Origin: Nitrospirota bacterium
GTDB lineage: Bacteria > Nitrospirota > Nitrospiria > Nitrospirales > NS-4
Reading direction: 5' to 3'
DNA length: 26,541 bases
Assembly (NCBI GenBank): GCA_005877855.1
Contig: VBOF01000022.1
Location: 1-26,541 of the forward strand
The notes under the pieces were generated by a model. It did no database searches, had not been told where the DNA came from, and saw nothing but the letters and a program-made list of their open reading frames with translations. The position numbers were made by a program, and so were the translations under genes. Below, in pieces: positions 14,196 to 20,949 of the stretch (within the stretch, counting starts at the first letter, position 1; each line of letters begins with the position of its first letter).

Positions 14196-14351
14196 GCTTC
14201 GAGGCGGCGCCTCTTGGTGCGTGGTCGCTGCGTAGCGACCAACAGGCCCTCTGGGCTACGGAAAACAGCGGAAGTCCCTACCGACTGTCGTGGGCGGGTC
14301 TTACAACATAGGCGACCAACAAGAGACTGTTGAGGCGCCCCAAGCGCCGCG
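14196..14351 (+). ncRNA. Candidate structured RNA between the short ORF and its terminator
   Basis: Several helices can form. There is a perfect 8-bp hairpin TGGTCGCT/AGCGACCA with a GCGT loop (14222-14241), and GCCC/GGGC (14246-14256). A long-range GC-rich pairing joins GGCGCCTC (14206-14213) with GAGGCGCC (14332-14339). Both arms of the long-range helix can instead form local hairpins (GAGGC/GCCTC at 14201-14213; GGCGC/GCGCC at 14335-14348), so two exclusive folds exist, as in switches. The segment GCGACCAACA occurs twice. The conserved cores of tmRNA, RNase P RNA, SRP RNA or 6S RNA were not recognised. Confidence 0.38.
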
Positions 14352-14390
14352 AAGGGCTACCCTCCCGGGAAGGTAGCCCTTTGTATTTCT
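14352..14390 (+). terminator. Rho-independent terminator
   Basis: AAGGGCTACC (14352-14361) pairs perfectly with GGTAGCCCTT (14372-14381). The stem continues inward after one mismatch through TCCCGGGA, and TTGTATTTCT follows. It ends the small unit begun at 14019 and separates it from ftsK at 14434. Confidence 0.76.
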
Positions 14391-14433
14391 CGCTTACTAC
14401 TGACAGTGGAATCATTGATCTCGCCCCCTTGAT

Positions 14434-16851
14434 ATGGTAGCCTCCCCCACAATGGCCGCTGCTGGTACGAGGAAAAACGGAGCGGCAGGGACCCGCCATG
14501 AGGCGGTTGGGGTGGTACTCGTCGCCGTGGCCCTGCTCCTCGGCCTCTCGCTGCTGTCCTACTCTCCACGCGATCCGATCCTGCTCGAAGAATCCTTTCA
14601 TCCGGAGTCCGTTCAAAACCTGATCGGCCAGGTCGGGATGACGCTGGCCACCGGCGTCTTTGCGGCGGTCGGGGGCGGGGGCTACCTTGCGCCGATCGCG
14701 CTGGGGATCCTGGGCAGCCGGTGCTTCCTCCGGGGCGGACTGGGCGTCACGCTCCGCAGCGCCGGCGGCTTCACGACGTTGCTCCTGTTTTTGTCCATGT
14801 TGGTGGCGTTACACCTGCCTGGCGTGCCGACGATCAGTAGCGGGTGGGTTCAGGAAGGACTGGCGGGCGGTCGTATCGGCGGCGCGCTCAGCGGGCTACT
14901 CGTGACGTACTTCGCGCCGGCGGGCGCCCACATCGTGCTCATTGCCGGCTTGCTCGTCTCCGTGCTTATCGCGATGCCGGTCTCGCTGGTCGCGTTCGGC
15001 CAGCGGTTGGCGGAGATGACGGCGACTCTGCGCGAGTGGGCCCAGGAACTGTGGAGCCACTTCCAGGCGCGTGCGAGCGAGAAGCCCAAGCGCGTCAAGG
15101 CCAAACCGGTCAAGATCATCAGGCTGGAGCCGGTCACGCCGGTTGAGGCGGAGATCGCCCCGCTTGCAGGTGGCTCCGAAACCGTGGAGCCGGTGCCGCT
15201 GAGCCAGCCGGCGTACCGTCGCCGCAAGAGGAAACTCGCCATCACGGATCATTGCTCGGCGCAGCTCGTCCTGCCGCAGGTCGTGGAGGGGGCCGGGTAC
15301 GTGCTGCCGGACCCGGCAGTGTTGCTGCGCGATCCGGCGGCGCGGGTGGATCGGCTCACCGACGAGGAGATCCGTGCGCAGGCGCAGGTGCTCACCCAGG
15401 CCCTGGCGAATTTCGGGATCGACGGCCAGGTGATCCAGACGCACGTGGGCCCGGTCGTGACGATGTACGAATTCGAGCCGGCCCCCGGCGTCAAGGTGGC
15501 CCGCATCGTGAACCTCGCCGACGATCTCGCGCTGGCCATGCGAGCGACGGGCATCCGCATCGTCGCGCCCATCCCCGGGAAATCGGTGGTCGGAATCGAA
15601 GTGCCCAACCCGCGGCGCGAAGACGTGATGCTCAAGGAGCTCGTGCTGAGCGAGGCCTACGGCGGATCGCGCTCGCAATTGAAGCTGGCGCTGGGCAAGG
15701 ACATCTTCGGCACGCCCGTCGTGGCGGACCTCCGGAGCATGCCACACCTGCTCGTCGCGGGCGCCACGGGATCGGGCAAGAGCGTCGGCCTCAACACGAT
15801 GATCCTGAGCCTCCTCTTCGCGGCGCGGCCGGATGAGGTCAAGTTCCTGCTGATCGACCCCAAGATGCTCGAGCTGACGGTGTACGAGGGCATCCCGCAT
15901 CTGTGGCGTCCGGTCATTACGCAGCCCAAGGCCGCCTCGCGCGGGCTCATGCTGGCCGTCAAGGAGATGGACCGCCGCTACAAGCTGATGGCCGAATACG
16001 GCGCCCGCAACATTGAGGCGTACAATCGGGCCGTCGCGGCTGCCCAGGGATTCCCTCCACCGCAACCTCTGGAGACGCCGGAAGGGGAGGTCGTGGCCGG
16101 CACGCAGCCGCAGGCGGCGTATCTCTCGGAAGAGGAGCGGCTGGCGGCGGGCGAGATGGCGGATCCCGGTGGCCCGTGGGCGCAGACGCCGCCGGCACCG
16201 CTCCCCTACCTGGTCATCGTCATTGACGAACTGGCCGACCTGATGACGGTCGCCTCGAAGGAAGTCGAGGACTCCATCGCCAAGCTTGCGCAGATGGCGC
16301 GGGCGGCCGGGATCCATCTGATCCTCGCCACGCAGCGGCCCTCCGTGGACGTGCTGACAGGCCTCATCAAAGCGAACTTCCCGGCGCGCATCGCGTTCCA
16401 AGTCGCCTCGAAGACCGACTCGCGCACGATCCTCGACCAGAACGGCGCCGATCAGTTGCTGGGCCGCGGTGACATGCTCTACCTCGCCACCGGCAGCGGC
16501 AAACTGATCCGAGTGCACGGCGCCTACGTGCCGGAGGGAGATCTGCGCAGGGTCGTGGAATTCGCCAAGTCCCAGGGCAGTCCGGCCTTCACCGAGGAGG
16601 CCGTGCCGGTGGAGGAGGAGGCGCCCGTGGATGAGGGTGGGCGGGACGAGATGTACGAGAAGGCCAAGGAGATCGTGATCGGCACCGGGCAAGCCTCGGC
16701 CTCGTTCCTGCAGCGACGGCTCCGCATCGGATATCCCCGCGCGGCCCGCATGATCGAGATGATGGAGCAGGACGGCGTCGTCGGCTCGATGTCGCGAGAC
16801 GGCCGCCGGGAAGTACTCGTAAAGCGCGTCGGGGTGGATGAAGGGCTATGA
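14434..16851 (+). CDS. ftsK: DNA translocase FtsK
   Basis: FtsK pumps chromosome termini through the division septum and activates XerCD recombination. The 805-residue protein has four N-terminal membrane segments (about residues 22-190), a short Lys/Pro-rich linker, and the motor with Walker A GATGSGKS (443-450) and Walker B VIVIDELADLM (D598). The C-terminal winged-helix gamma domain (about 738-805) reads the polarity motifs. Walker A and B are about 150 residues apart because of a Pro/Ala/Glu-rich insertion around residues 540-590. The family landmarks QTHVGPVVTMYEFEPAPGVKV, LLIDPKMLELTVYEGIPHL and ATQRPSVDVLTGLIKANFP are all present. Start ATG 14434; an ATG at 14452 is also possible. The stop overlaps the lolA start (ATGA), a common gene pair. 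Confidence 0.96.
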   Translation: MVASPTMAAAGTRKNGAAGTRHEAVGVVLVAVALLLGLSLLSYSPRDPILLEESFHPESVQNLIGQVGMTLATGVFAAVGGGGYLAPIALGILGSRCFLRGGLGVTLRSAGGFTTLLLFLSMLVALHLPGVPTISSGWVQEGLAGGRIGGALSGLLVTYFAPAGAHIVLIAGLLVSVLIAMPVSLVAFGQRLAEMTATLREWAQELWSHFQARASEKPKRVKAKPVKIIRLEPVTPVEAEIAPLAGGSETVEPVPLSQPAYRRRKRKLAITDHCSAQLVLPQVVEGAGYVLPDPAVLLRDPAARVDRLTDEEIRAQAQVLTQALANFGIDGQVIQTHVGPVVTMYEFEPAPGVKVARIVNLADDLALAMRATGIRIVAPIPGKSVVGIEVPNPRREDVMLKELVLSEAYGGSRSQLKLALGKDIFGTPVVADLRSMPHLLVAGATGSGKSVGLNTMILSLLFAARPDEVKFLLIDPKMLELTVYEGIPHLWRPVITQPKAASRGLMLAVKEMDRRYKLMAEYGARNIEAYNRAVAAAQGFPPPQPLETPEGEVVAGTQPQAAYLSEEERLAAGEMADPGGPWAQTPPAPLPYLVIVIDELADLMTVASKEVEDSIAKLAQMARAAGIHLILATQRPSVDVLTGLIKANFPARIAFQVASKTDSRTILDQNGADQLLGRGDMLYLATGSGKLIRVHGAYVPEGDLRRVVEFAKSQGSPAFTEEAVPVEEEAPVDEGGRDEMYEKAKEIVIGTGQASASFLQRRLRIGYPRAARMIEMMEQDGVVGSMSRDGRREVLVKRVGVDEGL

Positions 16852-17540
16852 CCAGCCGCATGCTCGCGGGGAGCGTCGCCCTGGCCGCCCTCGCGCTGGG
16901 GACCGCCTGGCTGGCGGCGCCTGCCCTCGCCGGGGATCCCGTCAAGGATTTGGTGAAGAAGGTCGAGGCCCGCTACCAGAAGACGACCGACCTCACCGCT
17001 GAATTCTCCCAGACCACGGACATCAAGGGATTCGCCAAGCCGCTCCAGTCGTCCGGCCGGGTCTACATCAAGCGGCCGGGCAAGCTCCGGTGGGATTACC
17101 TGGCGCCCACGCTCGAGCAGATCTTCGTGGACAACGACAAGGTCCAGTTCTACATCCCCGAACACAAGCAGGTGATGCTTGGGCAGCTCTCCAAGTTGAC
17201 CAACTCCCAGGCCCCGCTCCAACTGCTCCAAGGCATCGGGCGGCTGGACACGCTTTACCGGGTCTCGCAGACTTCAGACGGCGCCAAGGGTGAAGGCGGT
17301 CTCCCGCTGCTGAGCCTGACCCTCCGCGACGGAGGGCCAGACCACCCGCGCATGGTCGTCGAGGTGGACCCGGGCACCCACTTCCTGCGCCGGATCGAGT
17401 TGCACGACATGAACGGGAACGTGTCCACCTTCACGTTCAGCGCGATCCGGGCGAACACCGGCCTCCAGGACGCGCTGTTCGAGTTCACCGTGCCCCAGGA
17501 CGTGGAAGTCGTCAACACCCCGACGCTGGCGGCCCCCTGA
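16848..17540 (+). CDS. lolA: Outer-membrane lipoprotein carrier LolA
   Basis: LolA carries lipoproteins released by LolCDE across the periplasm to the outer membrane. The 230-residue protein has a Sec leader ending ALA-GDP (about residue 27). It then has the family pattern: ARYQKTTDLTAEFSQTTDIKG, GRVYIKRPGKLRWDYLAP, IFVDNDKVQFYIPEHKQVM and, near the C-terminus, IELHDMNGNVSTFTFSAIRAN with FEFTVPQDVEVV. Start ATG 16848 overlaps the ftsK stop by 4 bp and has AAGGG just before it. The ftsK-lolA order is widespread in Gram-negative bacteria. Confidence 0.92.
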   Translation: MTSRMLAGSVALAALALGTAWLAAPALAGDPVKDLVKKVEARYQKTTDLTAEFSQTTDIKGFAKPLQSSGRVYIKRPGKLRWDYLAPTLEQIFVDNDKVQFYIPEHKQVMLGQLSKLTNSQAPLQLLQGIGRLDTLYRVSQTSDGAKGEGGLPLLSLTLRDGGPDHPRMVVEVDPGTHFLRRIELHDMNGNVSTFTFSAIRANTGLQDALFEFTVPQDVEVVNTPTLAAP

Positions 17541-17550
17541 CCGCTCTTCG

Positions 17551-17940
17551 ATGCCCTGGACCGCCAAATGGATCGCCGCCATCGTGGGGACATTCGTCCT
17601 CCTGGTCATTGCCGACCGCATCTGGTACGTGCAGGAAATGAAGAGCCTGGCCGACAAGCTTGGTCTGGGATGGTCCAAGATCGAGCGGCGCGGGACCTTC
17701 CCCTACGAATACTACAAGAAGGTGGTCCACTACGGCATGACCAAGGACGAGGTACACAAGGTCATGGCCTACTACGCCAGCGTCGAGGAGAAGCAGTACG
17801 GCCGCTATCTCTACGAAACCTATTACTATCGCTTCGGCACCTTGAGCCGCCACGGTGTCCGGGTCGAATACGACCAGTTGGGGCGGGTTCTCAAGGTGGA
17901 CGACGCGCCGCCCGTCCCGCCGCAGGACCTCTCGAAGTAA
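17551..17940 (+). CDS. Small membrane-anchored protein with BamE/SmpA-like segment
   Basis: This is a 129-residue protein with one N-terminal membrane segment (WIAAIVGTFVLLVIADRIW). A soluble part follows, containing VVHYGMTKDEVHKVMAYYAS, then a run of Tyr-rich beta strands (YGRYLYETYYYRFG, VRVEYDQLGRVLKV). The GMTKDEV turn followed by strands recalls the BamE/SmpA fold, but the overall match is weak and no lipobox is present. It starts 10 bp after lolA and is probably the last gene of the ftsK-lolA operon, consistent with an envelope role. The gene itself is secure; the family is a guess. Confidence 0.72.
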   Translation: MPWTAKWIAAIVGTFVLLVIADRIWYVQEMKSLADKLGLGWSKIERRGTFPYEYYKKVVHYGMTKDEVHKVMAYYASVEEKQYGRYLYETYYYRFGTLSRHGVRVEYDQLGRVLKVDDAPPVPPQDLSK

Positions 17941-18038
17941 CACCTAGTTCAAAATACTCGATTTCCATTTACGCTTCCCACGCCTAAGATAGACCCTGGA
18001 CCGGTTTAAGGGGGAGCAGGTCAAAACGGAGAGTCCCC

Positions 18039-18066
18039 TTGACACTACCCGAAACTGGGCTATATT
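18039..18066 (+). promoter_or_regulatory. Sigma-70 promoter of the metal efflux operon
   Basis: TTGACA (18039-18044), a 16-bp spacer and TATATT (18061-18066) form a strong promoter. An inverted repeat GTCAA (18020-18024) / TTGAC (18039-18043) overlaps the -35 box and AAGGGG/CCCCTT brackets the same stretch, a possible operator. Predicted transcription starts near 18073, almost at the ATG of 18076. No MerR-type long spacer is seen. Confidence 0.7.
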
Positions 18067-18075
18067 ACAGAGATC

Positions 18076-18399
18076 ATGTTACGGAATATGCCTCTCAGCC
18101 AAAGAGTGCGGATACTTCTCCTGGCCTTGATTATTTTGGGAGGGATGTCCTGGGCCGACACCCTGGATCTCAGCGATGACATGCCGCTATCTCAGCCTCT
18201 AACGGTTGTGCAGCAGGCCATCGCGCCTAATGAAGAGAGCCGAGAAGATCTCCTGGGTTTGGTGCATGGTCATCAGGCCGTTTGGTTGGCCGCTTCGTTT
18301 GTTCCACAACCACAGATGCTTCCTGTTTCCGGTGCTCTCTCCGTATCGCCACAGTCCGCCCCACCCCTCTATCAACGATTTTCGACGTATCGCATCTGA
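18076..18399 (+). CDS. Small exported protein leading the metal efflux operon
   Basis: This is a 107-residue product (103 from the in-frame ATG at 18088) with a leader peptide: basic QRVR, the hydrophobic run ILLLALIILGGMSW and A-D as a likely cleavage point. The mature part is unremarkable (LTVVQQAIAPNEESRED...; it ends PPLYQRFSTYRI) and has no Cys or His cluster. The promoter lies so close that the mRNA start falls within a few bases of ATG 18076, favouring ATG 18088 or leaderless translation. Its place directly before an outer-membrane channel, adaptor and pump recalls small exported proteins such as CzcI at the head of czc operons; this is positional inference, not homology. Confidence 0.66.
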   Translation: MLRNMPLSQRVRILLLALIILGGMSWADTLDLSDDMPLSQPLTVVQQAIAPNEESREDLLGLVHGHQAVWLAASFVPQPQMLPVSGALSVSPQSAPPLYQRFSTYRI

Positions 18400-18493
18400 T
18401 CTTCACGATGCGTGAGGGTCTGGTGTGAGCGGTCAGGCTCGGCCGCTTGTGACCAACGGTTCTGCTGTCGGCTATCGTTTTCCAGGAGTCCCA

Positions 18494-19804
18494 ATGATCG
18501 GTTTCTCGAACACCCATGGCACGAGACTATGTGCCTGGCTCGGCTGCGCGGCGATTGTGACGGGGCTGCTGTGCAGCGCGTCGTTTGGCGCGGAGCCGGC
18601 GCCCCGGCCGCCGGCAAGCGCTGGCGCCGTCAGTCTGACCGTGGACGAGGCGATGGGGCTGTTTCTCAAGCAGAACCTGGACCTGCTCATCGCCCAGTAC
18701 GGCATCGATTCCGCCAAGGGGCTGGAAGTCACGGCGAGGCTCTTTCCCAATCCCACCTTGAGTGCCGATGTCACCGGCTCGATGACGCAGTCGTTCGGCC
18801 AGGTCGGCGTCCTGGCCTTGCGGATCGACCAGCTCTTTGAGCTCGCCGGCAAACGCGGCCACCGGCAAGAGAGTGCGCGCTATGGCGTCCAGTCGGCGGA
18901 GGCGTCTTTTGCGGATGCCGTGCGGACCTTGGGCTTCGCCGTCAAGGACGCGTTCTACCATGTGGTCCAGGCCAAGCAGAAACTGGAACTGGCCAAGCAG
19001 AACAGCGCGAACTTCGCCGAGGTGGTCAAGATCAACGACATCCGCTTCAAGAAGGGGGCTATCCCCGAGGTCGATGTGATCAAGCTGCGGGTGCAACTGG
19101 TGGATTTCCAGAACCAGGTGATCACGGCCACCCAGGACTATCTCACCGAGCAGAACACCCTCAGAGGCTTGCTCGGCCTCAAACCCACGGTCGTGTTGAA
19201 TGTGGCGGGCGATCTTGAGTACAAGTCCCGTACGCTGTCCGTGGAGACGTTGAAGGCGGACGCGTTATTGTCGCGTCCGGATGTCCTGGCCAAAAACCGG
19301 AACGTATCTCAGAAAGACGCCAACCTGAAACTGGCGCGGGCGTTCCGGGTGCCCGATGTGACGATCGGAGCGGATACGGCGATGCAGGGACCCCAGGGCC
19401 CAAACTCGCCACACCAGTACGGTTTGGGGCTCAGCGTACCCTTGCCCCTCTTCAACCGCAACCAGGGCGGCATCCTCCAGGCCGAGGCCGACCTCAAGGC
19501 CGCGCAGACCGATCTGGGCAAGACCCGGTTGCTGGTTGAAATCGACGTCGAGAATGCGTACCGTGACTTTACCCAGACCCAAATGCTGGTCCAGGCGTAT
19601 CGCGGCGGCGCCGTGAACGACGCCACAGAGGTCAAGGACATTGCGACGAAGGCGTACCAGCGGGGGGGCACAACCATCCTCGATCTGCTCGACGCGTTTC
19701 GGACGTTCAACACCACCATGCAGGGCTACATCGACGCGCTGTATACCTATCAGCGAAGCCTGCTGGAGATCGACGCCGCGGTGGGGCGAGAGGTGACGCG
19801 GTGA
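18494..19804 (+). CDS. Outer-membrane efflux channel, TolC/CusC-CzcC family
   Basis: This 436-residue protein forms the outer-membrane duct of a tripartite pump. After a leader (LCAWLGCAAIVTGLLCSASFG-A) it has the two repeated outer-membrane-efflux domains with long alpha-helical hairpins, e.g. SLTVDEAMGLFLKQNLDLLI and AKQNSANFAEVVKIND. The second copy includes LGLSVPLPLFNRNQGGILQAEAD, typical of the CzcC/CusC branch. ATG 18494 is chosen because AGGAG lies 5 bases upstream and the leader begins there; the frame is open to 18425 without such support. The stop overlaps the adaptor start by 4 bp. Confidence 0.91.
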   Translation: MIGFSNTHGTRLCAWLGCAAIVTGLLCSASFGAEPAPRPPASAGAVSLTVDEAMGLFLKQNLDLLIAQYGIDSAKGLEVTARLFPNPTLSADVTGSMTQSFGQVGVLALRIDQLFELAGKRGHRQESARYGVQSAEASFADAVRTLGFAVKDAFYHVVQAKQKLELAKQNSANFAEVVKINDIRFKKGAIPEVDVIKLRVQLVDFQNQVITATQDYLTEQNTLRGLLGLKPTVVLNVAGDLEYKSRTLSVETLKADALLSRPDVLAKNRNVSQKDANLKLARAFRVPDVTIGADTAMQGPQGPNSPHQYGLGLSVPLPLFNRNQGGILQAEADLKAAQTDLGKTRLLVEIDVENAYRDFTQTQMLVQAYRGGAVNDATEVKDIATKAYQRGGTTILDLLDAFRTFNTTMQGYIDALYTYQRSLLEIDAAVGREVTR

Positions 19805-20949
19805 ACATGCGGCTCGTGAGCGGCTGCGTGCTGCTGGCGGTGTTGGTAGGCGGCTGCGGCGAAGGGGGAAAGACTGAGGCCGTTCAACCAGCCGACAAGA
19901 ACAAGCCGGCCGGCGAGGCGAACCATGCTCCGGAGGTCCGGCCCCAGATCGTCGTCGAGGAGGTGCAGCTCAAGCCCCTCGCTGGGGACCTGTCGCTACC
20001 CGGCAAGGTCCAGTACAGCGAGGACCGGTATGCCAAGGTCTCGTCGCCGCTTGTCGGGCGCGTCGTCGAAGTGCGCGCGAAACTTGGAGACAAGGTGGCC
20101 GCCGGCCAGGTCCTCTTGAGCCTTGAGAGCGCGGACCTCGGCGCCGCCTATTCCGATTTCGTCAAGGCGGAGTCGGACTTCCAGCTCTCCAAGCGGAACT
20201 ACGAACTCGCCAACGATCTGTATGAGACCAAGGCCATGTCCAAGAAAGATCTGGTCCAAGCTGAAAATGACTTTTTGAAAGCGCAGGCCGAGTTCAGACG
20301 CACACGAGAGCGCCTGCTCGCGCTGAGAGTGCCCGCGGAAGAGCTGGACAAGCCGCGGACGGAGCGGCTGATCACCTCGCGCTTTGATCTGAAGTCTCCG
20401 CTGGCCGGGACGGTGGTCGAGCGGAACGTGACGGTGGGCCAGATGGTGGGCGCCGATCCGACGCAGGTCCTGTACACCATCGCCGATCTGAATGAGCTGC
20501 AGGTCGTGGCCGAGGTGTACGAACGGGACCTGAGCCGTGTGTCCAAAGGCGTGGCTGTCACGGTCACGGTCGAAGCCTATCCGGACGAGACATTTTCGGG
20601 CACGATCGTCTACGTCGGCGATGTGGTGGACCCAACGACGCGGACCATCAAGGTCCGGTGCAACGTGACGAATCGCGACCTCAAGCTCAAGCCGGAGATG
20701 TTCGCGCGGGTGCGGCTCAGGGTGGGATCGAGTAGACCGGTGCTGGCTCTGCCCAAGGAAGCCGTGATTGAAGTAGGCGGGCAGGCCTACGTCTTTGTGC
20801 AAGCGGCGGACGGGCGGTACGTGCGGCGGCCGGTCGTGACCGGGACGATGTCGGGCGACACCATTCAGATCCGAGAAGGCCTCCAGTCCGGGGAGCGTGT
20901 GGTCGTCAAAGGGGCCCTACTCCTCAAGGGAGAGATGGAAAAAGGGTGA
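19801..20949 (+). CDS. RND efflux periplasmic adaptor, CusB/CzcB-like lipoprotein
   Basis: This 382-residue membrane-fusion protein links the RND pump to the outer-membrane channel. The leader ends in LVGGC with Cys19 as lipidation site, then a Lys/Ala/Glu/Asn spacer. The core order is classical: lipoyl half (VSSPLVGRVVEVRAKLGDKV), a long coiled-coil hairpin (about residues 110-185), second lipoyl half (LKSPLAGTVVERNVTVG), beta barrel (LQVVAEVYERDLSRVSKG) and a membrane-proximal domain (VLALPKEAVIEVGGQAYVFV). GTG 19801 is preferred over ATG 19807 because GAGAGG is well spaced for it. It overlaps both neighbours by 4 bp (GTGA each time), indicating translational coupling. No His-rich metal-binding extension is present. 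Confidence 0.92.
   Translation: MNMRLVSGCVLLAVLVGGCGEGGKTEAVQPADKNKPAGEANHAPEVRPQIVVEEVQLKPLAGDLSLPGKVQYSEDRYAKVSSPLVGRVVEVRAKLGDKVAAGQVLLSLESADLGAAYSDFVKAESDFQLSKRNYELANDLYETKAMSKKDLVQAENDFLKAQAEFRRTRERLLALRVPAEELDKPRTERLITSRFDLKSPLAGTVVERNVTVGQMVGADPTQVLYTIADLNELQVVAEVYERDLSRVSKGVAVTVTVEAYPDETFSGTIVYVGDVVDPTTRTIKVRCNVTNRDLKLKPEMFARVRLRVGSSRPVLALPKEAVIEVGGQAYVFVQAADGRYVRRPVVTGTMSGDTIQIREGLQSGERVVVKGALLLKGEMEKG

Noticed and set aside
14196..14390. Known RNA identities (tmRNA, RNase P RNA, 6S RNA, SRP RNA, common riboswitches)
   Set aside because: Their conserved cores were looked for by eye and not found, so only an unnamed structured RNA is proposed.
14896..16692. 598-codon minus-strand frame opposite ftsK
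   Set aside because: The translation is Arg/His/Asp/Gln-rich with no domain pattern; the plus strand encodes a complete FtsK. It is a GC-driven shadow.
18425..18493. Longer N-terminus of the outer-membrane channel from GTG 18425
   Set aside because: It has no ribosome binding site and would place 23 non-signal residues before a normal leader that begins at ATG 18494 behind AGGAG.
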